64,000 nucleotides of DNA. It comes from Effrenium voratum (lineage: Eukaryota > Sar > Dinophyceae > Suessiales > Symbiodiniaceae). The translations under genes and the position numbers were made by a program. The notes under the pieces were generated by a model. It was not told the DNA's origin. It ran no database searches and saw only the letters and a program-made list of their open reading frames with translations. Positions 35,696-47,224 of this stretch are shown here, piece by piece. Positions within the stretch are counted from its first letter, which is position 1. Each line of letters starts with the position of its first letter. The DNA lies in the NCBI GenBank assembly GCA_963377175.1, contig CAUJNA010003002.1, positions 380,001-444,000 of the forward strand. Reading direction: 5' to 3'.

Positions 35696-35919
35696 ACCGT
35701 AGATGGACGAAATATTCAAACCCTCGAGTATGAATCTATCCCCCCCACCCCCAAATCTCAATGTTGGAATGTTTTGCAGGGACAAGGGCCGACTGGACAA
35801 AACAAATCAAACCCCACTAACATAAAGTCAGCGCTGACATTTCAACATTGAGATCTGGGGCGCGGGGTGTACACAAAGAAACCTGATGTCAGGGGTTTGA
35901 ATATTTCGTCCATCTACTG
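35696..35919 (+). mobile_element. Family B-related element with long TIRs
   Basis: Ends ccgtagatggacgaaatatt and aatatttcgtccatctactg are inverted and continue inward (caaaccc / gggtttg). A second inner inverted pair, aaatctcaatgttggaatg and catttcaacattgagat, occurs. It lies in the giant intron directly next to a GAGTGCACC minisatellite. Confidence 0.7.
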
Positions 35920-36009
35920 TCTCGGTCTGTCATCCGTCTGCCATTTTGTCCCTAACCAGCGTTGCCTGTCACCTGCAAACCTCTTCCAAACAGTCCCTGT
36001 CTCCTTCTG

Positions 36010-36302
36010 TGTGATGTAGGTAGCAAAGGTCATCTAAGTACTCCATGTCACTTGCCAAGGAAGGTCTTCCAACTCTGTGCCGCAACCCCGCCGAGTCCAA
36101 TCTGCTTTCAGCGGCATGACTGTGTGATGTAGGAAGCAAAGGTCGTCTAAGTACTCCATGTCACTTGCCAAGGAAGCTCTTCAAACCCGTCGAGCCCACT
36201 CTGCTTCCAGCGCCGCGCATCCAAGTGCTCCATGTCACTTGCCAAGAAGGTCTCCCAACTGCAACACAAACCCGTCGAGTCCAATCTGCTTCCAGCGCCA
36301 CG
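36010..36302 (+). repeat. ~100-bp tandem repeat, about three copies
   Basis: Shared landmarks are tactccatgtcacttgccaa, caaacccgtcgag and aatctgcttccagcgcc. It lies just upstream of the Tc1/mariner relic. Confidence 0.75.
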
Positions 36303-36562
36303 AGCCAACCATCCCCCCTCTATGGCGTCGAGGGCTTGAGACGGCGTTCTGCGTAAATTTTGCGTTCCAAAGGTGATGATCTTCAACAGTCGCAGCAGGG
36401 CGCCCGCTTCAGGCTGGGCTGCTGTGCGTTGTGTGTGCTAGCGTTTTGGTTGGACACCAACTAGCGCACTCCTGCGTCGCAGCATTGTGTGCTGAACACT
36501 GCGCATGCGCAGTCGCTAGCTCAAACAACAAGCCTGCAGCGCCTTTCCTTCGCCTACAGACC

Positions 36563-37740
36563 ATGGCTTTGAAGTCGGAGCTGCTCAGGCAGTTTGCAGG
36601 CCGGATGAAACTACTTGGCTATGGGACGAAAGCCATTCAGAAAGTCATTGCCCCCGCTGGCGATGAAAAAGCCCAAGAAGGACAATGATGGCTTCCAGCA
36701 CGTCTTGCCGGAGGAAGATGTATTGATGAAAAACATGCATGCGGAGGGCATGGGCATCAAGAAGATAGCTTCAGCCATTGGGCGTTCTACGGACACCGTG
36801 TTCTTCGACACCAAGCCCACCGGTCGCCCGGTCGCCATTTCGGAGCAGAGCTTTAAGCAGATCCAGAAGGTCTACCAGAAACTCCTGCGTGAGTCAAAGG
36901 GGAAAGAGGTCACGGTGGCCATGGTCAAGCGTGAGATGAAGCTGCGGTGCAGCCTTGAGCCGTGCCTTCTGGTCCCGCGGCATTGACTTCCGTCCTTTGT
37001 ATGAAAAGCCAGACCTTTCTGCGGCAGATGTCAAGGAACGCAAGGAGTGGGCGGAGGAGCACCGCCACAGAAGCCCAGAGCAGTGGAGTAAGTACGTCCA
37101 CGCCATCATTGACAACAAGACCTTCCAAGTCTACCACACGGGTAAGGCGCGTGACTACGCGGCTCGGCGGCGGGTTCGCGGAGCATACCGTTCAAGGCGC
37201 AGAGTTTTCACGACCGGCTACACCAAGCCCGCCACCACCTTGATTCAGAACACGGGCGCCAAGTCGGCAACTGTGACTTGCGCCATTGGCAACGGCAAGG
37301 TCCCAATGTGGCACGTCACGAAGGGCAAGTGGAATGGGGAAGCGGCTGAACACATGTACTCCGAGCCCTTGCGGAAAGCTCTTGAGAAGGAGTACCCACA
37401 TGTTTGCGGAAGCTGGCGGGTCGTGGAGGACAACGACCCCAGCGGCTACAAGTGCGGCAGAGCTATGGCAGCCAAGTCCGCCGCAGGCATCGCGACGTTG
37501 GACTTGCCAAAGCGGTCTCCCGACCTCAACCCCCTGGACTTCAGCTTGTGGGCCACCGTGAATAAGAAGATGCGGGAGAATGAGAGCAAGTGGCCAACGA
37601 ACAAAAGAGAGACTCGAGCCGCGTCTTTGGCGAACAGCCCTCGGCTTGTCCAACGACTACATCAACAGCATCGTGGGCGCCATGGCTGGCCGTGTCCAAC
37701 AGGTCCTGGCAGCTGGCGGAAGCCACTTTCCTGAGGGCGG
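36563..37740 (+). pseudogene. Tc1/mariner-like transposase, frameshifted
   Basis: Coding sequence of a cut-and-paste DDE transposase in three frames. It starts at ATG 36563 (MALKSELLRQFAGRMKLLGY) and shifts near 36650. A helix-turn-helix region then reads MGIKKIASAIGRSTDTVFFD, with GRPVAIS after it. A second shift occurs near 36955. The catalytic core has IIDNKTF (first Asp), VVEDNDPSGYK (second Asp) and RSPDLNPLDFSLW (third acidic residue), with a DDD-type spacing of about 33-35. About 390 codons in total, normal for the superfamily. No clear terminal inverted repeats were found. At least two frameshifts mean it is inactive as shown. Confidence 0.8.
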
Positions 37741-37984
37741 CTTGCAGTCTTGAGCCTTTATAGCGCCAGAACACCAGAAGTGATGCGCATGGCAGTATTC
37801 TCGCTTGCTAGAAGAAATTCACGGCTTGCAGTCTCCTCAACCACTCACGAATTTGACGTTCAAAGCTGCGTACGTGCTATGCCTGCGCAGGCCTTCCGTG
37901 ATCTCGAAGTTCCGAAGCACGCTCCTGCCGGGTGCCAGGCTGCAATTCGTGTCTTTTGCTTTGCGCTCTGTTGGCGCCCTCTCA

Positions 37985-38204
37985 TAGCCTTTTCAGAGCC
38001 ATCTCATAGCCATTCCATAGCCATTTTCATAGCCATTTCCATAGCCATTTCCAGCAAACCCTAGCCCTGCCAGTGAATCCAGCAAAGTTGGCTTTCTTGT
38101 TTGAATAAAGGAGAAAATCTTTGAGCAAAAAAAATTCCTCGATTCATCAGCAGGGCTAGTGTTTTCTGGAAATGGCTATGGAAATGGCTATGAAATGGCT
38201 ATGG
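37985..38204 (+). repeat. Large palindrome of CATAGCCATTTC repeats
   Basis: The left arm has repeated atagccatttc units ending tagccctgc near 38070. The right arm begins gcagggctag near 38150 and continues ggaaatggctatggaaatgg. Arms of about 55-60 bp around an ~80-bp spacer that contains gaataaaggagaaaa. It lies between the two transposon relics and may be the terminus of one. Confidence 0.75.
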
Positions 38205-38227
38205 GAAAGTTTTGTATGGAACATCTC

Positions 38228-38410
38228 AGCAAACTCACTCTCGTCGCAATTTGGCTATGGAAAAAAATAGCAAATTCACGGCCGCCGCAATTTGGCTATG
38301 GAAAGCCTCAGTAAATTCATGGTCGCCGCAATTTGGCTATGGAAAAACTCAGTAAAATTCACGGTCGCCGTAAGTTGGCTCTGAAAAAACTCAGTAAATT
38401 CGCTGTCGTC
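38228..38410 (+). repeat. ~45-bp tandem repeat (CAATTTGGCTATGGAAA)
   Basis: Four diverged copies of cgcaatttggctatggaaa plus cagtaaattcacggtcgc. Related in sequence to the neighbouring palindrome arms. Possibly subterminal repeats of the Rep-like element that follows. Confidence 0.75.
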
Positions 38411-38559
38411 TGAAACGCCAAGGAATACACCCCGGTCAGCTCAACTCGTCGACTTCTCTCATGCTCACGCGTGTCTTTTCAGCTCATGTAGTCGGCCGGT
38501 CCAAGTGCCCATCTACAATGCTGTTGATCATTTCACCTTGTGAGTTCTTTGCCCAAGCA

Positions 38560-40353
38560 TTTGCGGCAATGAGTGAGACAGAGCCCCATGCTGGCCACAT
38601 GGATGCAGACCAGCTGGAACTGCAGGCGCGGGCTGCAATAGATGAGCGACTGCCGTCCATAAAACTGTCAGAGGTGTCCGTCGCCGAGTTCCGGAAGTCT
38701 GTGTCTCGTCACCTTGGCATTGCTGATGCAACAAGGCAGACGGATTCAGAACTTGGGTTTCTGAGGCTCTGGCCAAGCGTTCAGCGGACCCTACGCCTGC
38801 AGCGCCATTGTCAGCGCTCTTGGTGAGGAAGCCAGCACTTTCAAGACAGTGGTGCACCTCGTCACCATTTCCAGAGTTCTTCCTGGCACCTTGGATGCCA
38901 CAGACCTTCGCGACATCTCTACCATGTCTCGTAGGGAGGTTGCAGATTGCGTGCGGCTGTCCTTTGATGAGCCGCTGGCTATTGCAGGCCCAGGCCGCCC
39001 GCGATCGCAGGCAGGTGGCATGGTCAAGAAGCTCGCAGTCTTCCAAGAAGCACACAGCGATGGCACCAATCACTACCATGTTGCTGCCCGGCTGAACAAA
39101 AGTCTGACGTTTGGGCTGGCGAAGCAGACTCTTCGAACGAGGGACCACCTTGCCGCGCACTCCTCCAGCAACCACACGCAGTTCTGCAGCGCAGTCCGCT
39201 ATGGCTACATGCCCACCGTGGCCAAGCTGGTTGTAGATGCGTGGACTTGTTCGCTGAATCTCAGCGCCCGTGGAATGCTGACATCTGGAAGAAGAGAAAG
39301 GAGGAAGCTGACATGAAAGCATTCGGAGCCAGTTCGGCTAAAAGGGCAAAGTTCAACAACTCGACCTGACTGCCGAGGCAATGCAGCTCTTTGTGCACCA
39401 GCGCCAGAAGTACTTGAAGGAGTATCTGGCAGATGCTCATGAGTGGGGGCAGGGAGGGCACAAGCAGCAGCTAATCACTAGACGGAGTGGGATCTACTCT
39501 GTCAAACTGCCAGCCACGCGTGCCCACACGGACAATCGTGCAACTACGCCACAGCTGCTTCTCTGTTTTTCGAGGCGAACTCAGGAACTGCGGAGCATCA
39601 TCGTCTCCGGCCCATCAAGACAACACGGACCCCGATGATCGTTGGGCCGACCAACTCGGGGAAAACGACTTTGGTGCTGCCGCTCGGGTGTTCCACAAGC
39701 CAGCGCTAGGCTCATCCTTCGCCCTGCGGAACAGCGTTTCCTGCTTTGGGACGACTACCGGCCAGTGGCTCAAGTACGGCCACAGGACTGTGCCGGTCAG
39801 CGCTTTCCTCAGCCTGTTCCAGGGACAGCCGTTCGAGGTGCAAGTCTCTCAGTCCAATGAGGGCAACGTTGACTTTGAGTGGCGTCATGGCTGCGTTCTC
39901 ACGGCAAAGGCAGAGTCCTTATGGACGCCGATGCCTGGCGTGGACGAGGAAGACATCCGGCATATGAAGAGCCGGCTGCTGCTCTTTCACTGCGTCGCCC
40001 AGATCGAAAACTTGAAGGACACAGCGCCATGCGCAAGGTGCATGTGCGGCTGGATTCAAGATGGAGCAGCTGAGTTCGATGCCAAGCAGGCGCTGATGAC
40101 TTCACTGGCTACAACTCTACCGCAAGAGCGTGCAGACCAGGACACAGCGGATTTGGCAGGGATGGGCACTTTGGCCGCCAAGGCCAACTTGCCTTTGCCA
40201 AAGGTAAAGCAACTGGCCAGGGAGATTGCTGCGCTAGGTGCGCTGCATGTCAATGAGCTCAGCGCGTCAGACTGGCAAGCCCTGGCATCCTGGAACACCC
40301 TGCTGCCTTTCGAGCAGCGCCGTCTCAGATCCGCGCTGGCAACTTCGCTGTAG
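38560..40353 (+). pseudogene. HUH endonuclease / SF3 helicase (Rep-like) gene relic
   Basis: Coding traces in all three plus frames. The N-terminal part (38569-38760, AEFRKSVSRHLGI) weakly recalls a DEK C-terminal fold. Next come VHLVTISRVLPG (a motif I-like strand) and, near 39073, HYHVAARL, an HxH metal-binding motif as in HUH Rep proteins, then RYGYMPT. A Walker A, GPTNSGKTTL, lies at 39644-39673 in one frame. A Walker B, FLLWDDYRPV, is at 39738-39767 in another. A third frame carries the helicase end (FLSLFQGQPFEVQVS, DIRHMKSRLLLFHC) and a Cys-rich PCARCMCGWI, ending at a stop at 40353. Several frameshifts make it non-functional. The domain order resembles CRESS-DNA replication proteins or related transposons; origin is unresolved. 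Confidence 0.68.
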
Positions 40354-40589
40354 CGATATCCAGTACTTGAAGTAGGAATTAAGCAATTACCAAAACTCCT
40401 GCCTGCCACTTTCGCGCGTGGTCCAAAAAGTTGCGGTCAAACAGCCCAGGTCACCCACCCGCCAGTACTGTAGTACGCGCTGAGTACGCACCGAGGGCGA
40501 CCCGGCGCGTACCCACCCCGCACCCGCCGCGTACCCGGCGCGTACCTGGTGCGCGCCCGGCGTACCCGGCAAGTACCCGCTCACGCACT

Positions 40590-41735
40590 TACTTACCCAC
40601 TTTCACGCTGAGACACGATCACACTCACGCACTTACGCAAGTGCGTGCCAAGTCACTTACCCACTTTCACGCTGAGACATGCACACACTCAGGCACTTGA
40701 GCACATCCACGCTACGTCACGTACCTACTTACACGCTGAGACATGCACACACTCACGCACTTGAGCACATGCACGCTAAGTCACTTACTTACTTACACGC
40801 TGAGACACGCACACACTCACGCACTTGAGCACATGCACTCTAAGTCACTTACCTACTTACACGCTGAGACACGTGCACACTCACGTACTTTCGCACATAC
40901 ACACTAAGTCACTTACCCACTTACGCGCTGAGACACGTGCACACTCATGCAGGCGCGGTGAGACAGGTTCACACTCGCGCACTTAGGCAAATACACACTA
41001 AGTCACGTACCTACTTACACGCTAAGACACGTACACACACACACACACGCACGCAACTACATACACACTAAGCTACATACCCACTTACGCGCTGAGACAC
41101 GCACACACACACACACACCCACACTCAAGCACTTATGCGCAAACACACCCAGTCACTTACCCACTTACCTGCTGAGACACGTACACACTCATGCACATAC
41201 GCACATACACACCAAGTCACTTACCCACTTACACGCTGAGACACAGCGCACTCATGCAGGCACTTACGCACATACACCCTAGTTCCTAAGCCACTTACCC
41301 ACTTACACGCTGAGACACGATCACACTCACGCACTTGCGCAAATGCACGCTAAGTCACTTACCCACTTACACGCTGAGACACGCGCACACTCACGCACTT
41401 GAGCACATGCACACTAAGTCACTTACGTACTTACACGCTGAGACACGTACACACTCACATACTTTCGCACTGTCACATACACACTAAGTCACTTACCCTC
41501 TTACACGCTGAGACACGTACACACTCACACACTTACGCACATGCACACTAAGTCACTCACCCACTTACTACTCGCTGAGACACGATCACACTCACGCACT
41601 TGCGCAAATGCACTCAAAGTCACTTACCCACTTACACGCTGAGACACGTACACACTCAGGCACTTGCGCACACACACGCACACACTAAGTCACTTACCCA
41701 CTGAGACGCTGACACACGTACACACTCACAGACTC
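40590..41735 (+). repeat. ~64-bp minisatellite (CACGCTGAGACACG)
   Basis: About 17 copies with landmarks cacgctgagacacg, cacactcacgcactt and ctaagtcacttacccactta. Preceded at 40470-40590 by a CGCGTACCCGGCGCGTACC-like block. Confidence 0.9.
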
Positions 41736-42510
41736 CCCCAGCCAACGCGGACACGGCGTTCTTTGCGACATTCGATGGCCAAGGCGCCAAAGTGTGGATG
41801 TGCGCCTTTTTCGCATTGCCACTTTGCCACTTCACTTGGCAGGGTGGGACTGGGACGACCGCCCCAGCCAGCATCGCCTGAGCTGGCAGACCCTCAGCCG
41901 TGTCAGCTGCGCTGTGTGGCATGGGCTTTTTCTGCGGTGGATTTGCGCACGGCTTGGAAGGCTCAGGCGGAGGTCTGGGCCTTATCGGGTGCGCTTCTCT
42001 GTTTGATCGTTGTTTGTTCTTGCGCGAGTATTTTCCAGCATGTTTTTGTTTGCCATATGTTTGAGTTGAAGCTGTTTGAGCCCGAGGTGTTTTCTGGGTT
42101 CTATTGGCGGCCTCGTACTGTTGTTTGTTGTGCGAGGCAACGTTTGCAATGCGTGTAGATCCGTTGTGGCGCTCCACCGCCCGGAGCAGCACCGGCCCCG
42201 CCCTCAAAGTATCTCAGCCCTACCTGCCGGAAGGATTTGGCAGGCGGAACAAACAGGTCGTCAAAGGCGTCCTATGTACGCGCTGCGTCGAGGGGGCCTC
42301 TGCTGAAAGAACTACATGGGTGTTGGACTCGCTCTCGGGACGGGCGAGCGCTCTGTTTTGCATGTACCAAGCTTATGCAGATTCTCAGCCTGTTTTGATC
42401 AAGTCTCGCCCAAGCCTTCCCAAGGCTAGCCACTCTTCGCGCAGAGTGCCGGCCTGTGCTGTCGCATGCTTTTCTTGGCTTGCTAGGCGGGGGGCTTTTT
42501 GAGGGTCATT
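41736..42510. other. Unrecognised GC-rich segment between minisatellites
   Basis: Open in several plus frames up to 164 residues and in one minus frame of 183 residues. A stretch at 42190-42290 (KVSQPYLPEGFGRRNKQVVK) looks the most protein-like. No family is recognised. It could be part of another element in the giant intron. Confidence 0.3.
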
Positions 42511-42519
42511 TGACAGCGC

Positions 42520-43810
42520 TAGCAAATGCGCCTCAAGCCGCGCAAGCCTAAAGACCCCTACCAACTACATGCCCCCAAGCCGCGCTCGCCAAAAAGGCGT
42601 CCTACTTTGCTCGGCTAAAGCCCCTGAGCCGCGCTAGCCAAAAGACAGCCCACATTTGATCAATTCAATGCTCCCGCGCCGCGCCAGCCTAAAGACCCGC
42701 CCCCGAGCCGCGCTAGCCTACAGACCCCCCACTTTGCTCGGCTAAATTCCCCCGAGCCGCGCCAACCTAAAGACCCCTTACCTTTGATCAACTAAATCAG
42801 CCTCGAGCCACGCAAGCCTTCAGATTTTGCTCAGCTTTATTCCCCCGAGCCGCGCTGGCCTAAAGACCCCAAATGTTTGATCAATTAAACGCCCCCGAGC
42901 CACGCTAGCCCAAAGACTTCCTATCTTTGATCAACTGAATGCGCCTCGAGCCGCGCAAGCCTAAAGACCCCCCACTTTGCTCGGCTAAATTCCCCCGAGC
43001 CGCGCCAACCTAAAGACCCCATACCTTTGATCAACTAAATCAGCCTCGAGCCGCGCAAGCCTTCAGATCTCTTACTTTGCTCAGCTTTATTCCCCCGAGC
43101 CGCGCTGGCCTAAAGACCCCAAATGTTTGATCAACTAAACGCCCCCGAGTCACGCCTCGAGCCGCGCAAGCCTAAAGACCTCCTACTTTGCTCGGCTGAA
43201 TTCCCCCGAGCCGCGCCAGCCTAAAGACCTCCCACCTTTGATCAACTACATGCCCCCAAGCCGCGCTAGCCCAAAAGGCGTCCGCCTAAAGACCCCCTAC
43301 CCTTGATCAACTAAATGAGCCTCGAGCCGCGCAAGCCTAAAGACCTCCTGCTTTGCTCGGCTAAATTTCCCCGAGCCGCGCTAGCCTAAAGACCCCAAAC
43401 GCTTGATCAACTAAACGCCCCCGAGCCACGCTAGCCTAAAGACCCCCAACGTTTGATCGACTGAATGCGCGTCGGGCCGCGCAAGCCAAAAGACCTCCTA
43501 CTTTGCTCGGCTAAATTCCCCCAAGCCGCGCAGGCCCAAAGACCCCCCAACTTTGATCAACTACATGCCCCCGAGCCGCGCTAGCGGCGCTAGCCTAAAA
43601 GGCGTCCTACCTTTGATCAATTCTAGTTAATGCCCCCGACCGCGCTCGCCTAAAGACCCTACCTTTGATCAACTAAATGCTCCTGAACTGCGCCAGGGCA
43701 GCCTAAAGATCCCCCACCTTTGTTGAGTTGAATCTCCCCGAGCCGCGATAGCCTAAAGACCCCCTACCCTTGACCAACTACATGCTCCCAACCTGGGCTA
43801 GCCTAAAAAA
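42520..43810 (+). repeat. ~50-bp minisatellite (GAGCCGCGCTAGCCTAAAGAC)
   Basis: About 25 copies with landmarks cccccgagccgcg, gcctaaagacccc and either tttgatcaactaaa or ctttgctcggctaaat. The two tail types alternate over part of the array, giving a dimeric unit near 100 bp. Confidence 0.9.
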
Positions 43811-43989
43811 GACTGGCCCAAGGTGTTCTGCCGCTGATTTTGCAATGATTTCATCATGCAATTGAATTCACTTAGCAGGGGTCCTTTTTGTTTGTATCAA
43901 CTTATGTTACTACATGTTTTTGTTACAGTGCAGCAGGGCGCTTCACTTTCACATGTTTTACATCTTTTCCAGTTTCGGCGGCCCGGCGC

Positions 43990-44150
43990 GTACCCGGCTA
44001 CGCGCCGAGCACGGGCCGAGTGCACCGAGCGCGCACTTGCACCGAGTACGCACTGAGTGCACCGAGTACGCACCGAGTGCACAGGGTACGCGCCGAGTGC
44101 ACCGAGTACGCACCGAGTGCACCGAGTACGCACCGAGTGCACCTAGTTGG
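43990..44150 (+). repeat. GAGTGCACCGAGTACGCACC minisatellite, copy block 2
   Basis: Same unit and orientation as 35537-35692. The two blocks bracket the transposon- and minisatellite-rich core of the giant intron. Confidence 0.85.
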
Positions 44151-44857
44151 GACGCACACCCGGCACCCGATCAGGAAGTCACGCTTTCGACTTTTAGCAA
44201 GGGATCTGAACACGGACAGCCCAGTTTTGGCTGGCATTGCCTCATGAAAATGGAATTCAGGTGAAATCCAGTTTTCCCGCAAAAAAATAAAAATGAGGAA
44301 TTCCATTGTTCCCCTGTTTCCCCGTGAAAAGAAAGATGGTAGCGCAGTGGAGCTGGGTGCTCCCCTAGGATACTTGTGGCACCCGCGCTTCGTTCTGCTG
44401 GCTGAAAGTGGGGCTGGGCTTCTTGGATAGGTTTTCAAAGGGAACAACTTTTCTTCCACCTCCTAGTTGCATAGGCTTCTCAAAATGGCTTACCCTTTTT
44501 AAGTTTCCTTTTAAAGGGTAACCAAAAGTTGAAGCCCCCTCACTTTGGGGCCCCCTTTTGCCCAACTCTTGAACTGCAGCACGTGTTGGGTTTGCCCAGC
44601 AACTTTCCCTGGTTGATTCCGCATTCTTCCTTGGAAACCACAATTTGTTTGTGCTACGAAAACCCATTTTGTTTTTGACGGAAGCGAATGGACATGGAAG
44701 GTGCTTGGGATGTTCGATTCGCCAAGTCAGCAAGTGGTGATCGTGTTTTTTTTCCCCCGTCATAAGGTTAACCCCACTCATCAGTGGGCGAGAACCTTAA
44801 AGGGTTCTCACCGAGCGTCTCGCCGCGACCGAACATTTTGGAGCTCTCGCTGTGCAG

Positions 44858-44926
44858 GGCCTGGTCCCCAGGAAGTGCGAGAAGATGGCCAGGATGTCCT
44901 ACAAATGCGCGCGGCCCTACTTAGAG
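44858..44926 (+). CDS. DUF445-like exon (GLVPRKCEKMARMSYK)
   Basis: Twenty-three codons: GLVPRKCEKMARMSYKCARP then YLE, flanked by tgtgcag and the GC donor GCAAGG. Phase 0 at both ends. The LVPRKxxKMA segment follows the second helix in this family. Confidence 0.66.
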
Positions 44927-45148
44927 GCAAGGGACCGACGGGATCCGACTCGACCACTCGACTCCTTCGCGCTGAAGGAAGTCGGAAGTCGGAGTATCGA
45001 ATTGCGAGCCAAACCTTGTGGTAGTTTCAGGGACACTTGGTAGAACTCTTGCCATTTTCGGTGGTATAGGGACACTTGCTAGAAACCCTTGCCATTCTAG
45101 GTGGTATTATGCAGGGAAAGGGGAAATCCTGGTCATTGGGAAAGGGAC

Positions 45149-45247
45149 CTACCTAGATGGCCAAGTTGCTGTTTTTTTCCAGACACTTTGCCTGACATCA
45201 GTCTCAGTCGCTGGGAAACAGAAAGCAGCAAGTGGCAATCCAGGTAG
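45149..45247 (+). mobile_element. TIR element, family J copy 3
   Basis: Left arm ctacctagatggccaagttg, right arm agcaagtggcaatccaggta. The inner cagacactttgcctg / cgctgggaaacag sequences are also roughly inverted. Inside the intron between the 44858 and 45767 exons. Confidence 0.7.
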
Positions 45248-45766
45248 TCCTTTGAGAGAGACATCCTTTATGAATCGGAAGTTCTTTGCCTGCAACGCCA
45301 TTTGGGCAAAAGAGTGGGCTCTTTTTCCAAGGTGCCCTTCTGGGCTTGATGGGCTCGGGCGCCTCCACTCCTGTACTAGGACCCGCTCAAGCTGAGTTTT
45401 GAAGCTGCACCCATGAATGGAAACCCCGATGTTATACGCCCCCCATGTTCAGGCGAGGTTTCAAGTGATCTTGCTGCAATTCGGGCGGTTCGAACTTCAC
45501 AAGCTAAATATAAGACTCCTTTTGTTTTTGCTTTGAGGCACATGGAAAGAGTTTCCAATGTTTCCCTGCCAACAGATGCCATGTTTTGGACATCCACCAT
45601 ATTCTGCCGGGCAAGAGGCTCAAGTAATAGGCTCCTCCACCTCAAAATAGACTAGTCTCGGAGGAGGACCTTGTTTTTCTTTTCCTGAAGCCAAGCTGCC
45701 AAGCACCACCCAGCCCCCCGCCCCGCCCCCCCCCCTTTTCCAAGCGACTCGGCTCGACTCGCCGAG

Positions 45767-45867
45767 GGGCCGCGGGACTGGCTGGGCCGCGTGGACTCGC
45801 GGAAGTTGATGCGGGAGACGCGGCAGGAGCTGCGGCAAGTCATCGACGGGGCCATGGCCCACGTGCT
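45767..45867 (+). CDS. DUF445-like exon (WLGRVDSRKLMRETRQEL)
   Basis: Reads GPRDWLGRVDSRKLMRETRQ, ELRQVIDGAMAHVL. A charged helical segment; the RVDSRKL...E pattern fits the soluble region of the family. The start after gccgag keeps phase 0. A GA donor (GAAGCC) ends it with two bases, completed by the next exon. An open frame extends further in both directions, so the boundaries are the least certain of the core set. Confidence 0.58.
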
Positions 45868-46074
45868 GAAGCCCCTCGGTGTCGGGTTTCGCTTCCAGGC
45901 CGTGGCTTTCGGTCAACGAGGGGAGTAGCATTTATGGAGTCCCTAGGGGAGGGGGGGTGGGTGGCTTTCAGCATTGATGGAGTTTCTAGGGGGCGGGGTG
46001 GGGTCCAAGGGTCCGTGAAGAACTGTAGGGGTCGGGGTCCCTAAGGCTCCGTGAGGAACTGTAAGGATCCAGTA

Positions 46075-46212
46075 ATGTTGACCCCGGATCGAAATAGAAG
46101 CCCTCCTATTAGGGTGGGTGTTCCCTCCAAAAGTGATGAACCCCCACTAAAAGGCAACACCTCCCGATGAAAATCAATCAGCGGTTGATTAATTCGGGGT
46201 TCCAATTAACAT
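46075..46212 (+). mobile_element. Family D copy 3, diverged
   Basis: Begins atgttgaccccgga and ends ttcggggttccaattaacat. The inverted match is weaker than in the other copies. Lies in the intron between the 45767 and 47143 exons. Confidence 0.4.
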
Positions 46213-47142
46213 GGAAGCTGACCAACGCTGGCTTTCAAAAGGATGATATGAATGATGGAGTCAGACCTTTTTATTATATTATTTCGAGTTTTTGAGGGAC
46301 CGATAGCTCCAGGGATAACTAGGTGTGATCATTAGCGCACAATTTGGGCCTAACCGAGACCTGACTCCTTGGAAGTAGTCTGGGTCTCATGCAACGGCAT
46401 CCCTTTCAAGTTGGTTTAAAGGGAACACACCATCATTTTTGAGGTCCCCTATTTTGACCTCCTCGAATGGGAACGGTTTCATGTCGCTTTGGGGGCAATT
46501 CTCATGTGAGTGTAGGATCTGAATAGATCAAACTCGTTCGAGTAAACGAGTTCGCGGTTCGCGGGGAGAAGCGTTGGCTCGACCGACGACGCGTTGGCCC
46601 GAAGGCCGGATGAATCCGGAGGACCCCGCTGTAATCACAGGACCCCCCTAAAATCGCCTCACCAAGAAGCGCGAAAATCAGGTAAGGGGGGAACGGGCTG
46701 ACACCTTTTTGGGCTTTTCAGCTTTTTCCGCATCCCCAGCATCGTCCGCATTGAACCCCCCCCTCCCCAGTTTCAGGTACCCCACATCACAGGGACTGCC
46801 CGTTGCCAGCCTTTTGGGCCAAAACAGCCTGAACCCTCCACAACCCTTCCTGGAAGCTGCCCCCCAAACGACCCCAAAGCCTGTTTGGGCAGATGCCCCA
46901 TACTGTCGATTCATGAACTAGAAAACGAACTGACATCAAACGCACTGCAAAAACACCTCTAAGCAAGAGCAAAGAAACGCTATTGGTAGCAAAAAACACC
47001 CAAGAAACTGGTTTCTGCAAATACCAACAAACGATGGTTTCAACCCTGGTTTCAAAGTAACTAGTGCGAAATGGATTTCGCCCATCCACAGTAGCTTTCA
47101 GCTGCTGGGGAAAAACACACACAAAAAATACAAAACACCCAG

Positions 47143-47224
47143 GAAGTACTACCCGCGCACGGACTACCGGATGCCTGCGTCCATGCGAAGTCGGCTCACA
47201 GATCAAGCCTTGGACCAGATCCAG
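47143..47224 (+). CDS. DUF445-like exon (YYPRTDYRMPASMRSRL)
   Basis: One base plus 27 codons after cacccag: KYYPRTDYRMPASMRSRLTD then QALDQIQ. It ends at CAG before the GA donor GAGCCA. The frame then reaches TGA within eight codons if not spliced. Phase matches both neighbours. A TIR element end (47090) lies about 50 bp upstream in the intron. Confidence 0.6.

Larger units (their letters stand above)
31615..44857 (+). other. Inferred 13.2-kb intron packed with repeats and transposons
   Basis: Bounded by the GC donor GCGACG and the acceptor tgtgcag. Contains a ~65-bp satellite field with the assembly gap, a TIR element (35696-35919), a ~100-bp repeat, decayed Tc1/mariner and Rep-like genes, and ~64-bp and ~50-bp minisatellites. 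True length depends on the unresolved gap. No exon-like patch fitting the host gene was seen inside. Stretches 34630-35530 and 44150-44850 hold only element fragments. Confidence 0.6.

Noticed and set aside
42520..43810. CRISPR-like array of ~50-bp units
   Set aside because: Units are contiguous and wholly similar with no unique spacers, and the context is eukaryotic; it is a minisatellite.
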